A stretch of 64,000 nt of DNA from CAIZWU01 sp942492905. GTDB taxonomy: Bacteria; Verrucomicrobiota; Verrucomicrobiia; Verrucomicrobiales; V1-33. Under the pieces are notes generated by a model that made no database searches, was not told the origin of the DNA, and saw only the letters and a list, made by a program, of their open reading frames with translations. The position numbers and the translations under genes were made by a program. The first letter of the stretch is position 1, and every line of letters begins with the position of its first letter. Location: NCBI GenBank assembly GCA_942492905.1, contig OW818657.1, positions 3,224,001 through 3,288,000 of the forward strand, given 5' to 3'. Positions 8,726 through 16,914 of this stretch are shown one piece after another.

Positions 8726-9832
8726 ATGAGTTCTCCTGCCAAACGCACGTTGGTCCTGACGGTCGATTACGAGATCTTCGGCAACGGCACCGGCGATGTG
8801 CGGCAGCACGTCACGGAGCCCACGGAGCGGATGTGCCGCATTGCCGAAAAATTCGGCATGCCGGTCACGGTATTCTTCGAAATGGAGGAGTACCTGTTAT
8901 TCGAACAGCACCGCGGGGCCCTGCAGCGCCTGCTGGGGTATGATCCGGCGGCGGAAATGCGGCGGCAGGCGGCCGAACTGGTGCGCCGCGGCCACGATGT
9001 CCAGCTGCACCTGCACCCCCAGTGGTTCGACGCCGGTCTGGCGGACGGGGAGTGGCAGCTCCGGCATGACCGCCTCACGGTGGATTCCCTCTTTGACAAT
9101 CAGGAGGAGACCACCGCCTTCATCCGGGCCCGCAAGGAAGCGCTGGAGGAGATTTCCGGCCAGCCGGTGAATTGTTATCGCGCCGGTGGTTTTGCCGCCC
9201 AGCCGGGCGGCCGGCTGTTGCAGGCGCTGGCGGATACCGGTTTTCTCATTGAATCCTCGGTGGTGAAAGGCATGTCCCGCGGGAAACCCCATCCGCTGGA
9301 CTACCGCGGCGCTCCCGCCGGCCGGCGGCTCTGGAAGATTTCCGATGAAGTGGCGCGGGAAGACCGGCGGGGGCTCCTGTGGGAGATCCCGGTCCATTCC
9401 GTGATGGGCCGCCGCTATCAGCAGCTGACCTTCCATCGCTTGAAGGCCAAATTTTCCAAACATGTCCCGAAGGAGCGGCAATATGAAATGATGGACCAGC
9501 TCGGGGTGAAAAAAACCATCCCGGGCCTGCTGTCGTTCCTCCGGCAACCGGTTCCGATCAAACTGGACTATCATAACCTGACCCCGGGAGCCCTGCTGCG
9601 GATGATCCGCCGGGCCCCGCCGCCGCCGCCGGGCGATCAGGATGTGCTGGTGCTGATCGGACATACCAAGGAACACGTCAATGATGCCGCCTTTGAGGAA
9701 TTTCTCCGCCGGGTTTCCCATGACGGTACTCTGGCCGTGCAGTCCCTCGGGGCCATCGCCGCCGGACTGGCATCGGCCCCCGCCGCCCCATCCTCCTTTC
9801 CGGATCGACCTTTGATGAGCCTTCCCGCATGA
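8726..9832 (+). CDS. Polysaccharide deacetylase-like protein
   Basis: A 368-residue protein of the NodB-like carbohydrate esterase group. The start is taken at 8726 because the 32 upstream in-frame residues are encoded by the pyrimidine tract. The N-terminal strand LTVDYEIFGNGTGDV supplies the metal-site aspartate region, and the segment RRGHDVQLHLHPQWF gives the H-x-H metal-binding pair near residue 95. No signal peptide is evident, so it may act in the cytoplasm on lipid-linked or nucleotide intermediates. It overlaps the next gene by ATGA, forming a unit with the glycosidase-like protein. Confidence 0.75.
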   Translation: MSSPAKRTLVLTVDYEIFGNGTGDVRQHVTEPTERMCRIAEKFGMPVTVFFEMEEYLLFEQHRGALQRLLGYDPAAEMRRQAAELVRRGHDVQLHLHPQWFDAGLADGEWQLRHDRLTVDSLFDNQEETTAFIRARKEALEEISGQPVNCYRAGGFAAQPGGRLLQALADTGFLIESSVVKGMSRGKPHPLDYRGAPAGRRLWKISDEVAREDRRGLLWEIPVHSVMGRRYQQLTFHRLKAKFSKHVPKERQYEMMDQLGVKKTIPGLLSFLRQPVPIKLDYHNLTPGALLRMIRRAPPPPPGDQDVLVLIGHTKEHVNDAAFEEFLRRVSHDGTLAVQSLGAIAAGLASAPAAPSSFPDRPLMSLPA

Positions 9833-11067
9833 CCGAGTCCGGGATCCGACAAGGAATCGACCGGTTCCTCCACTGGCTGCAGGACACCGGCTATGCGAGC
9901 TACGACCCCTATGATATCCAGGGGACGCGCTACAGCCTGTGGGCGCGGCGGGTCTACTACCGCCAGCCGCTCCTGGGGCTGCCACTGATCGCGCCCCTGC
10001 TGCTGACCGAGATTTTGGCGCCCTCCCTGAGGCGCCTCTTTGCCCACCGGGACCGGTTCGCCACCGCGGACGCCCAGCTGCTGCTGGGTTTTCTCAATCT
10101 CTACCGGATCACCCGGGAGCCGGAGTTCCTCGAAAAAGCCCGCGGCCTCGGGGAAGATCTGTTAAGTTACAGTATCCCCGGCTACAGCGGGCACTGCTGG
10201 GGATATCCCTTCGACTGGCAAAACCAGCGGGGCATGTGGGCCCGGAATACGCCTTACATCACCTGCACCCCGTATGCCTACGAGGCCTTCGTGAGGTTGC
10301 ATGAAGCCACCGGGGAGTCGCGCTACCGGGAAATTGCGGAATCCACCGCGACCTTTGTCTACACGGATCTCCGGGATACGGAGACCGGCCCCGGGGCGGC
10401 TGCCGCCAGCTACTCGCCCCTCGATAACAGTCAGGTGATCAATGCCTCGGCCTACCGGGCGTGGGTGCTCTTTGATGCCGCAGAGCGATTCGGGCGCGAC
10501 GGGTGGCGTGACAAAGCGGAGCTGAATCTCCGGTATATCCTCGAAAGCCAGCGGCCCGACGGCTCATGGTTTTATGCCACGGATGGCCATGGAAAGTACA
10601 TCGATCATTTCCACACCTGTTTTGTGCTCAAGAAGCTCTGGAAGATCAACCGCCTGATCCCACGGGAGGAGCTGACGGAAGCGATCCGCCGCGGGGATGC
10701 CTTCTACCGCCGGGAATTGTTTTTTGAGGACGGACAGCCCAAAATGTTTGCCCTGAAACCCCGCACCGGGATTGTGCGGCATGAAATGTATGACTTCGCG
10801 GAGGCGATCACGCTGGGGGCGCTGCTGCGTGATGACATCCCGGAGGCCTATGCCCACGCCCATCGTCTGGCCGAAGTGCTCTGTGGCCGTTATCAGTTGA
10901 AGGATGGCCACTTTGTCACGCGGGTTTATGCCGGCGGGTGGAAGCACACCTTCCCCTTCATCCGCTGGCCTCAAAGCCAGTTGTTCCATGCCCTGACGAA
11001 TCTGCTGGAAGCCACCCCTTCCAGTCAATCGGTCACGGAGCCGGGGGGCGCAAAAATCCCAGCTTGA
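9829..11067 (+). CDS. Six-hairpin (alpha/alpha) glycosidase-like protein
   Basis: A 412-residue soluble protein rich in paired helices with aromatic W/Y/H residues (GYSGHCWGYPFDWQNQ, NTPYITCTPYAYEAF, YIDHFHTCFVLKKLW). This is typical of alpha/alpha-barrel glycosidase-like proteins found in bacterial exopolysaccharide loci, where they are sometimes mis-annotated as delta-aminolevulinate dehydratase. It is coupled to the deacetylase by an ATGA overlap, and the next gene begins 8 bp after its stop. A role in trimming or editing the polymer or its precursors is inferred; no catalytic pair can be assigned with confidence. Confidence 0.65.
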   Translation: MTESGIRQGIDRFLHWLQDTGYASYDPYDIQGTRYSLWARRVYYRQPLLGLPLIAPLLLTEILAPSLRRLFAHRDRFATADAQLLLGFLNLYRITREPEFLEKARGLGEDLLSYSIPGYSGHCWGYPFDWQNQRGMWARNTPYITCTPYAYEAFVRLHEATGESRYREIAESTATFVYTDLRDTETGPGAAAASYSPLDNSQVINASAYRAWVLFDAAERFGRDGWRDKAELNLRYILESQRPDGSWFYATDGHGKYIDHFHTCFVLKKLWKINRLIPREELTEAIRRGDAFYRRELFFEDGQPKMFALKPRTGIVRHEMYDFAEAITLGALLRDDIPEAYAHAHRLAEVLCGRYQLKDGHFVTRVYAGGWKHTFPFIRWPQSQLFHALTNLLEATPSSQSVTEPGGAKIPA

Positions 11068-11074
11068 TCCTCCC

Positions 11075-11755
11075 ATGTCCGGAAACCTGGTGCCCGCCGC
11101 TATCCTGGGACTGGTGTCGCGGAAGCCGCGGTGGGGATTGACCGGGCGGGGGTGGCTGGTGCTGCTGGCCTCTTTGCCGGCCCTCGGAGTGATCCTGGTC
11201 CTGGGCATTCAACCATTTCTGGCGGTTTCCCGTCCCGTCCCCGCCCAGGTCATGGTGGTTGAGGGGTGGATTCCCCTGACGGCGTTGCGCGCCGCGGCCG
11301 ACCGCTTCCGCCAGGAGGGCTATACCACGCTTTATTGTATCGGAGAACCGCTGCCGGATGATAGCGGCGCTCCGTCCGGCGCGAATCATGGGCAAATCAT
11401 CGCCAATCAGTTTTACGAAATGGGCCTTCCCCCCGGCAGTGTCGAGGTGGTGGCCTCCGGTCATCCGCAACGGGACCGGACCTACACCGGTGCGGTGGCG
11501 CTGAGGGAGTGGATCAAAGGGAAGGGGACCCCGGTGGCCAGCTTCAATGTGGTGACCAAAGGAGTGCACAGCCGGCGCTCGCGTCTTATGTTCGAGGCGG
11601 CGTTCGGGGATCAAATCCCGGTGGGGGTGATTTCCCTCCCTGATCCGGCCTACGACCCGGACCGCTGGTGGCGCTACAGCGAAGGGGTCAAGGAGATCAT
11701 CAGCGAGGCCGGAGCTTATCTGTATGCCCGGCTGCTCTTCCGTGCGGCGGATTGA
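11075..11755 (+). CDS. ElyC/SanA/YdcF-like membrane protein (DUF218)
   Basis: A 226-residue protein with one membrane segment at about residues 27-48 (WLVLLASLPALGVILVLGI), followed by a DUF218-like domain. The domain opens with VMVVEGWIP and contains the conserved helix RAAADRFRQEGY, the NHGQIIANQFYEMGLP segment, and the VVTKGVHSRRSRLMFEAAF motif. Family members are linked to envelope carbohydrate metabolism, but their reaction is not settled. Its position as the last gene of the deacetylase/glycosidase run fits a role in envelope glycan handling. Confidence 0.75.
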   Translation: MSGNLVPAAILGLVSRKPRWGLTGRGWLVLLASLPALGVILVLGIQPFLAVSRPVPAQVMVVEGWIPLTALRAAADRFRQEGYTTLYCIGEPLPDDSGAPSGANHGQIIANQFYEMGLPPGSVEVVASGHPQRDRTYTGAVALREWIKGKGTPVASFNVVTKGVHSRRSRLMFEAAFGDQIPVGVISLPDPAYDPDRWWRYSEGVKEIISEAGAYLYARLLFRAAD

Positions 11756-12006
11756 AACCCGCTCCGGAAGGAGGAAGGTTTGGAGCCAAGCCTTGGAAGG
11801 CCTTGCTACGGCTACAGCCGGGGTGGACGAGGCTCCCGCCGAGTAGCGGCTGGATGGTTTTCCATCTCCCTTGGAGACCGATGCTCTGCCACTTGACAGG
11901 AGCCTCGTCCACCTGCTTGGTAGCACCTTGATCAGGCTTCCGGGAAGCGAGGACTATGCGGTGTCTTTGCAAATCAAATTGACCGTTTGGAGCGATGCCG
12001 CAGGCA

Positions 12007-12154
12007 ATTTGGAGTGCGGGTGGCTTGCCCCCGCTTTCAGCAGCGGGCTTGCCCGCGTCGATTTCAGTCAAGCTCCACCCGCCACCCGAACCCGTCCGGA
12101 AACGGCAGCAAGCTGCCTTCGGGAAAGCGGTGGCAAGCCACACGCACTCCAAAT
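12007..12154. repeat. Palindromic element with 31-bp inverted arms
   Basis: Arms at 12007-12037 and 12124-12154 are reverse complements with two mismatches; they begin ATTTGGAGTGCG and end CCGCTTT. The 86-bp interior holds smaller hairpins (AGCAGCGGGCTTGCCCGC and CAGCAAGCTG). The size and structure resemble a non-autonomous, MITE- or REP-like dispersed element. No target duplication was recognised. Confidence 0.75.
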
Positions 12155-12218
12155 CCCCCTATGGCACGATTTGCGAAGACACCGCATGATCCAGGACCGA
12201 ACGACAATGAGCTTCCTG

Positions 12219-12258
12219 AAAACAGGGCAAAACAGGGCAAAACAGGTCAAAGCAGGTG
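12219..12258. repeat. 10-bp tandem repeat, four copies
   Basis: AAAACAGGGC occurs exactly twice, followed by AAAACAGGTC and AAAGCAGGTG, so one unit per helical turn. It lies between the palindromic element and the hypothetical minus-strand gene. Confidence 0.75.
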
Positions 12259-12314
12259 AAAAGCAAGTTTTCTCTTGGCACCCCGGGAACCGGGGGCATA
12301 TGCTCATTCCATCA

Positions 12315-12345
12315 AACAAAACCGCCGACCCTGATGGATCGGCGG
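12315..12345 (-). terminator. Rho-independent terminator of the small minus-strand gene
   Basis: On the minus strand a CCGCCGA/TCGGCGG stem (7 bp, arms at 12339-12345 and 12322-12328) is followed by TTTTGTTTG. It sits about 55 bp after the stop codon at 12400. Confidence 0.6.
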
Positions 12346-12368
12346 CCGTTTGGTGCCAGACAACGCTG

Positions 12369-12405
12369 GCTTGATCAGAGCTTTTCGACGGTCTTCTGAT
12401 CAAGC
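12369..12405. repeat. Inverted repeat overlapping a stop codon
   Basis: GCTTGATCAG (12369-12378) and CTGATCAAGC (12396-12405) are perfect 10-bp arms around a 17-bp loop. The right arm includes the stop codon of the minus-strand gene at 12400-12402. Confidence 0.6.
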
Positions 12406-12774
12406 TGCGTTTGTCACGGGGCTCTTCTGCAGGCCCTTGCGTGTCAAGCCGCTGCGGCGTTCGCTTTTCCGGACGTATCCCAGGGCCCGGTAGAGGCTGC
12501 TGTCGGGACCATACAGCTGGGTCCCCCTCACGGAGTTCACCACCAGGTCCAGCACCGCATTGGCCGCGGTATCGGCCTTGGTCCGGTCCGTCTTGCGCCC
12601 GACCAACTGCTTCTCCAGGGCCAGGATCTGATCCCGGAGTGCCAGAGGCAGGGCGGTCGCCGTCTCGAAATCCGCCAGGGTCATCCCGCCAAAGGATTCC
12701 CGGGGGGCCAGTTCTTTCCAGGCGGTCCGGAACAAGGTGATCCGGTCTGCTATATATGGGTTTATTTTTGCCAT
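12400..12774 (-). CDS. Conserved-looking hypothetical protein
   Basis: A 124-residue soluble, basic protein starting MAKINPYIADRITLF. It is mostly helical in character and ends with a basic tail (GYVRKSERRSGLTRKG). I do not recognise a domain with a known function; the tail resembles one I associate with small verrucomicrobial hypothetical proteins that occur in several copies per genome. The chosen ATG at 12774 has an AGGAGG about 21 nt upstream (12796-12802), farther than usual; the longer frame starting at 12831 would put that AGGAGG inside the gene. A terminator follows and the gene stands alone between two exopolysaccharide blocks. Confidence 0.6.
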   Translation of the reverse strand: MAKINPYIADRITLFRTAWKELAPRESFGGMTLADFETATALPLALRDQILALEKQLVGRKTDRTKADTAANAVLDLVVNSVRGTQLYGPDSSLYRALGYVRKSERRSGLTRKGLQKSPVTNAA

Positions 12775-13185
12775 GTTGTTTGTTTTTCTGTTTGTCCTCC
12801 TTCTCGGAATTTCGGACCCGGCGAGCCCCACTCGGGGCTCTTGGAAACCGGTCTACCATCCACGGATCAGGAGAACAGCAGCAATGAGGGGTACAGGTGC
12901 GACCAACGCAAATGGCTTTTTTAACTATCCGGCGATTTGAATCATCCCGGCTTCCTGATGGATTGGTTAATGCGTTGATGATCAACGGAGTTTCTGATAT
13001 TTTGCGTACCACGCAAATATTCTTTTTTTGGTCTGATGGCGGAATTTGTCTGGAAAACGCATAAAAAGCCGGCCGAAATCATCCATCACCTACAGTTTGA
13101 GACAGCATGGCCTCTGGTAAGACCGGAATAATAAAAATTTTATTTGTCAAATATCGGCAGGGACTAGCATGAAGGGAGAGTGGAC

Positions 13186-13226
13186 CGCAGAGGTTTTAAC
13201 CGCAGAGGCCGCAAAGAGCGCAGAGG
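13186..13226. repeat. GCAGAGG-type dispersed repeat
   Basis: Repeated GCAGAGG/GCGCAGAGG units preceded by TTTTAACCGC. The reverse complement of the same motif occurs at about 19768-19808, so the family is dispersed in both orientations. Confidence 0.6.
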
Positions 13227-13241
13227 AGCCAAGGACCGTCC

Positions 13242-13275
13242 CAAATCATAAATCATCCATCATAAATCCTAAATC
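13242..13275. repeat. ATAAATC-type repeat, left member of an inverted pair
   Basis: CAAATCATAAATCATCCATC followed by further ATAAATC units. The reverse complement occurs at 15435-15467 with one mismatch, bracketing the dehydrogenase and the small membrane protein genes. Confidence 0.65.
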
Positions 13276-13279
13276 TCCC

Positions 13280-14596
13280 ATGCCCATGCCCACCCCCGCT
13301 TCCGCCCCCTTTGACGTCGCCATCGTCGGTCTCGGCTATGTTGGCCTGCCGCTCTCCCTCCAGTTTGCCCGCTCCGGGGGAACCGTGCTGGGCCTCGACA
13401 TCGACCCAGACAAAGTGGAGGCGCTCCATGCCGGCCGCTCCTATATCAAACACATCGACGGGGCGGCAGTGCAGAAGGAGGTCGAAGCCGGGCGTTTTGC
13501 CGCTTCGGCGGATTTTTCCCGGGTGCGGGAGGCCCGGGCGGTCATCATTTGTGTGCCGACCCCCCTCAACAAAAACCGCGAGCCGGATATCTCCTACGTG
13601 CTGGACACCGGCCGGGCGATGGCGCCCCACCTGACTCCGGGGATCGTGGTGGTGCTGGAATCCACCACCTATCCGGGCACCACCGACACCGATTTGCTCC
13701 AAGTCCTGGAGGCGGGATCGGGCCTGAAGGCCGGGGTGGATTTCCATCTGGCCTTTTCGCCCGAACGCGAGGACCCGGGCAATCCGGACAGCAAAGTGGG
13801 CAAGGTGCCCAAACTGGTCGGCGGCCTGACTCCCGCCTGTCTGGATAAAGCGCTCGCGGTGTATGGCCAAGCCGTGGAGAACCTCGTGCCGGTCTCCTCC
13901 TGCCGGGTGGCCGAGGCCGCCAAATTGCTGGAAAACATCTTCCGCAGTGTGAACATTGCTCTCGTGAACGAACTCAAGGGAGTTTACGACGCCATGGGGA
14001 TCGATGTCTGGGAGGTGATCGCGGCGGCGAAAACCAAACCGTTTGGGTTCATGGCCTTTTACCCCGGGCCGGGCCTCGGCGGGCACTGCATCCCGATCGA
14101 TCCCTTCTACCTGACGTGGAAGGCCCGCGAATTCAATCAGAACACCCGTTTCATCGAGCTGGCAGGGGAGATCAATACTGCGATGCCGGAGTATGTGGTC
14201 CACAAGGTGGTGGCCGCCCTCAATGCCCAACGGAAATCCCTCAATGGCTCCAAAGTGCTGGTGGTGGGGCTGGCTTACAAACCCAATGTGGATGACAGCC
14301 GGGAATCCCCCAGTTTTGTGCTGTTGGAAATGATGGCTCAGGCCGGTGCCGCGGTGGATTATTACGATCCCTATGTCCCGCAGATCGGAATGACCCGCGA
14401 ACACCCGCAGTGGGCCGGAAAGGAATCAGTGATCTGGGATGAGCCGACCATTGCCGGGTTTGACCTCGTGCTGGTGGCCACCGCCCATGCCTGCGTGGAC
14501 TATCAGCAATTGGCGGATTGGGCCCCGTGTATCGTCGATACGCGGAATGCCATGGCCGGACTGGCGACGGCTCCCGGCCAGGTGTGGAAAGCGTAG
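13280..14596 (+). CDS. Nucleotide-sugar 6-dehydrogenase (UDP-GlcNAc/UDP-Glc dehydrogenase family)
   Basis: A 438-residue enzyme that oxidises C6 of a UDP-sugar twice with NAD to give the uronic acid used in acidic polysaccharides. The NAD-binding loop VGLGYVGLPLSLQFA is near residues 14-28. The catalytic cysteine lies in GLGGHCIPIDP at about C270, and the C-terminal domain carries VLVVGLAYKPNVDDSRESPS. These features match the WecC/WbpA/TviB group better than the Ugd group. The start at 13280 (or the ATG two codons later) is chosen because upstream residues are encoded by simple repeats. Neighbouring epimerase and glycosyltransferases would use its product. Confidence 0.92.
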   Translation: MPMPTPASAPFDVAIVGLGYVGLPLSLQFARSGGTVLGLDIDPDKVEALHAGRSYIKHIDGAAVQKEVEAGRFAASADFSRVREARAVIICVPTPLNKNREPDISYVLDTGRAMAPHLTPGIVVVLESTTYPGTTDTDLLQVLEAGSGLKAGVDFHLAFSPEREDPGNPDSKVGKVPKLVGGLTPACLDKALAVYGQAVENLVPVSSCRVAEAAKLLENIFRSVNIALVNELKGVYDAMGIDVWEVIAAAKTKPFGFMAFYPGPGLGGHCIPIDPFYLTWKAREFNQNTRFIELAGEINTAMPEYVVHKVVAALNAQRKSLNGSKVLVVGLAYKPNVDDSRESPSFVLLEMMAQAGAAVDYYDPYVPQIGMTREHPQWAGKESVIWDEPTIAGFDLVLVATAHACVDYQQLADWAPCIVDTRNAMAGLATAPGQVWKA

Positions 14597-14616
14597 GGGA
14601 GGGGGGAGGGTAGGGG

Positions 14617-14847
14617 ATGGGTTGATGGTGTGGAGTTGATGGTTGATGGTTGGGAGTTGTCGGGGACGTAGCATGCGAAACGTAGCATGAGTGCCGCGTC
14701 CCCTATTCGTGTCCATTGGCGAAAATTCGCGGTTCCCCTTTCCCCGAGCCATGGCCCCTGAGCAATGAACCCTGAACCCTACCCACCGGCTCCACCCGTG
14801 CGGCTCGGTCCATCAACCATCAACTTTCAACCATCAACGCTCCCCAA
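14617..14847. repeat. Inverted pair of TTGATGG units with other short repeats between
   Basis: GGTTGATGGTGTGGAGTTGATGGTTGATGG-like text at 14617-14660 is answered in reverse complement by CCATCAACC/CAACCATCAACG text at 14810-14845. Between them are GTAGCATG units (14669-14690) and an ATTCGTGTCCATTGGCG unit. The whole gap between the two genes is thus repeat-derived. Confidence 0.55.
14771..14825 (+). repeat. 55-bp direct repeat, copy 1
   Basis: Begins CCTGAACCCTACCCACCGG. Copy 2 is at 16860-16914 with three mismatches over 55 bp. Each copy lies just upstream of a gene of the export/sorting cluster (starts at 14858 and 16962). Confidence 0.75.
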
Positions 14848-14857
14848 CCCTCTCCTC

Positions 14858-15451
14858 ATGACTCCCTATTTGGCTTTGGAGCAATGGACGTGGGGATTCC
14901 ATGATCCCACCGTGATGGGCTGGGGGCTGACGGCCGGCTATTTCCTGGCCGCTGGCGCCGCCGGGCGGGCAGTCTGCCGGACGACAACCACTGGTGCGGC
15001 AAGGCCAGGGCAGGGCATGGCGCGGACGGTCTGGGCACTGCTGGCTTTGGGGCTGGTGCTGCTAGGATTGAACAAACAACTGGATCTGCAAAACCTGCTG
15101 CGGGAGCGGGCCCGGGAGTTGTATCTGGAGCAGGGATGGCATTTTTCCCACCGGCTGCTGTTGAGGACGGTCCTGACGGGGGTGCTGGTGATCCTGGCAG
15201 GAGGCGCGCTCGCCCTGATGACCGGCTGGCTCCAGCTGGCGAAAGCGCCGCGCCGGACTCTGTTGCTGTTTCTGGGCCTGACCGGCGTGATTCTGCTGCG
15301 CTTTTTACCCATTCCCGGCATCACTGGCGTGTTGGGTTTTACCTTCCTGGAATCCCGGCCGGAAGTGTGGCACTTTCATGGGGTGGAATTGGTGGAGCTC
15401 GCGCTGGTGGGCTGGATCGCGTGGGAAGCGTGGGGGATTTATGATTTATGA
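14858..15451 (+). CDS. Polytopic membrane protein of unknown function
   Basis: A 197-residue protein with about four or five membrane segments (for example VMGWGLTAGYFLAAGA, WALLALGLVLLGL, VLTGVLVILAGGALALM, LLLFLGLTGVILL, and a C-terminal LVELALVGWIAWEAWGI). The ATG at 14858 is chosen because the upstream in-frame residues come from the 55-bp repeat. I do not recognise the family. Position between the UDP-sugar dehydrogenase and the exosortase suggests an envelope role, but nothing in the sequence shows one. Confidence 0.7.
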   Translation: MTPYLALEQWTWGFHDPTVMGWGLTAGYFLAAGAAGRAVCRTTTTGAARPGQGMARTVWALLALGLVLLGLNKQLDLQNLLRERARELYLEQGWHFSHRLLLRTVLTGVLVILAGGALALMTGWLQLAKAPRRTLLLFLGLTGVILLRFLPIPGITGVLGFTFLESRPEVWHFHGVELVELALVGWIAWEAWGIYDL

Positions 15452-15467
15452 TGGATGATTTATGATT
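15435..15467. repeat. ATAAATC-type repeat, right member of an inverted pair
   Basis: GATTTATGATTTATGATGG followed by ATGATTTATGATTTG, the reverse complement of 13242-13275. Its first bases overlap the 3' end of the membrane-protein gene. Confidence 0.6.
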
Positions 15468-15644
15468 TGAAGGCGGTGCAGCATGGAAAAGTAGCATGGG
15501 AAACGTAGTATGAGGGTGGAAAATTGGATCCCTCCGGGATCGCTACGGAGTCTCCCCCATCCGTGAACATCTGTGCGCTCCGTGGTTACCCTTACCGCTT
15601 CCGCAAAACCCCCGTGTCTTTTGGATTAATCTTCAATTTTAATA

Positions 15645-15669
15645 TTTTTCCGTAACACTTCCGGAAAAA
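15645..15669. promoter_or_regulatory. 25-bp palindrome upstream of the exosortase gene
   Basis: TTTTTCCG (15645-15652) and CGGAAAAA (15662-15669) are perfect 8-bp arms around a 9-bp spacer, about 55 bp before the exosortase start. The form suits an operator for a dimeric regulator, but a weak hairpin is the alternative. Confidence 0.4.
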
Positions 15670-15724
15670 GAGGGTAAAGTCAGGAAGTGATAATCATTGC
15701 CGTAACTGGAACCCGGATCTGAAC

Positions 15725-16696
15725 ATGGTGCCTTCCTCCCCCATAAATTCTCCTGAAGAAAGCCGGACGAATCCTGCTCCATCATTGATCACTGACGCCG
15801 GACCGGTGACAGGCGGCGGCGGCGGCGCGACGGGGATGCGGCCGTTTTTCTGGTTCGCGGGACTGCTGGTCCTCGCCTATAGCTGGTGGGTCCTCATTCC
15901 GCTGGCGGGATATGTGCTCAAAGAAGAGCTGCACTCCCACATTCTCCTGATCCCGTTTGTCTCCTGGTATCTGATGAATCTGGACCGGGACCGCTGGCCC
16001 GCCGCCGGGCCGGGCTCGCCCATGGCGGCCCTGCTTTTCGCCGTTCCAGGAGCGGCATTGCTGGCCTTGGCCTTGATGCGGCGAACCGGGGAGGGGGCAT
16101 TCAGCCACAATGATTTTCTGGCGGCGGCGGTGGGATCTTTTCTCTGTTTCCTGTGGGCGGGGGGATTTCTCCTGCTGGGCAGGAAACGGATGGCAGCGGT
16201 GGCTTTCCCGGCGGCCTTTCTGCTTTTTATGATCCCGCTCCCGGACGCGACCGTAAGCACGATAGAGCATACCCTGGTGGCTGCGACCTCGGAAGTGGTT
16301 GATTTCTTTTTCATGCTCACCGGGGTCTCCTATCTTAGGGACGCCAATGTCTTTCAGCTCGCTGGGATTACCCTGCAGGTGGCTCAGGAATGCAGCGGCA
16401 TCCGGTCCAGCTGGGTCCTTTTCATCACCAGTCTGCTGGCTTCGTATTTGTTCCTCCGGAACCCCTGGCACCGGGGCCTGCTGGTGGCCTTGGTGATTCC
16501 GCTGGGAATCCTGCGCAATGGATTCCGGATTCTGGTGCTCGCCCAACTGTGTATTCACCGCGGTCCCCATATGATCGACAGCGACCTGCATCACCGGGGC
16601 GGCCCGATTTTCTTCGCCCTGTCGCTGATCCCGCTGTTCTTCCTGTTGTGGTGGTTCCGGCGGATGGAGGCTCAGGGGGGGAGGGTTGAGAGTTGA
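15725..16696 (+). CDS. xrtC: Exosortase, probably the VPDSG-CTERM-specific type (XrtC)
   Basis: A 323-residue inner-membrane protease/transpeptidase-like protein that processes C-terminal sorting signals. Eight or so hydrophobic segments are visible. The three conserved catalytic positions are present: C223 in AQECSGIRSS, R264 in GILRNGFRIL and H289 in DSDLHHRGG. These are the known exosortase triad positions. Assignment to the VPDSG class rests on four proteins in this window with VPDGG signals. It precedes the Wza-like export lipoprotein, the usual link between exosortases and exopolysaccharide export. A palindrome lies about 55 bp before the start. Confidence 0.88.
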   Translation: MVPSSPINSPEESRTNPAPSLITDAGPVTGGGGGATGMRPFFWFAGLLVLAYSWWVLIPLAGYVLKEELHSHILLIPFVSWYLMNLDRDRWPAAGPGSPMAALLFAVPGAALLALALMRRTGEGAFSHNDFLAAAVGSFLCFLWAGGFLLLGRKRMAAVAFPAAFLLFMIPLPDATVSTIEHTLVAATSEVVDFFFMLTGVSYLRDANVFQLAGITLQVAQECSGIRSSWVLFITSLLASYLFLRNPWHRGLLVALVIPLGILRNGFRILVLAQLCIHRGPHMIDSDLHHRGGPIFFALSLIPLFFLLWWFRRMEAQGGRVES

Positions 16697-16734
16697 GGGT
16701 TGAGAGTTGATTTGAGGGGCGGGGCACCTAAGCA

Positions 16735-16765
16735 GTAGCATGAGTGTGTCGCAGACCACTCGTGT
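16735..16765 (+). repeat. GTAGCATGAG...ACTCGTG dispersed repeat
   Basis: A 31-bp unit starting GTAGCATGAGTGTGTCGCAG. Near-identical units lie at 19696-19726 (1 mismatch), 33311-33339 and 24658-24686, always in gaps. Confidence 0.8.
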
Positions 16766-16859
16766 GCGCTCAAAGCACCGGTTCTCATAGCCACGAGCCA
16801 ATTGAGACGCGCCCCGCGCCTGAGACCGTAACCCCTGAGATCGCGCCACGAAGTGAGCG

Positions 16860-16914
16860 CCTGAACCCTGCCCACCGGCTCCACCCGTGCGGCTCTGTCA
16901 ATCAACCATCAACT
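16860..16914 (+). repeat. 55-bp direct repeat, copy 2
   Basis: Second copy of the 55-bp repeat at 14771-14825, three mismatches, placed 47 bp before the export lipoprotein start. Confidence 0.75.

Larger units (their letters stand above)
11756..12399. other. Gene-free stretch with inverted and tandem repeats
   Basis: No credible gene. It contains a long inverted repeat (12007-12154), a 10-bp tandem repeat (12219-12258), and a terminator for the minus-strand gene that follows. Short open frames here are built from repeat sequence. Confidence 0.7.
12775..13279. other. Divergent intergenic region before the UDP-sugar dehydrogenase
   Basis: No gene seen. It contains the AGGAGG of the small minus-strand gene, an AT-rich stretch near 13007-13030 and 13126-13150 that could hold promoters, a GCAGAG-type repeat (13186-13226) and an ATAAATC-type repeat (13242-13275) directly before the start at 13280. 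Confidence 0.5.
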
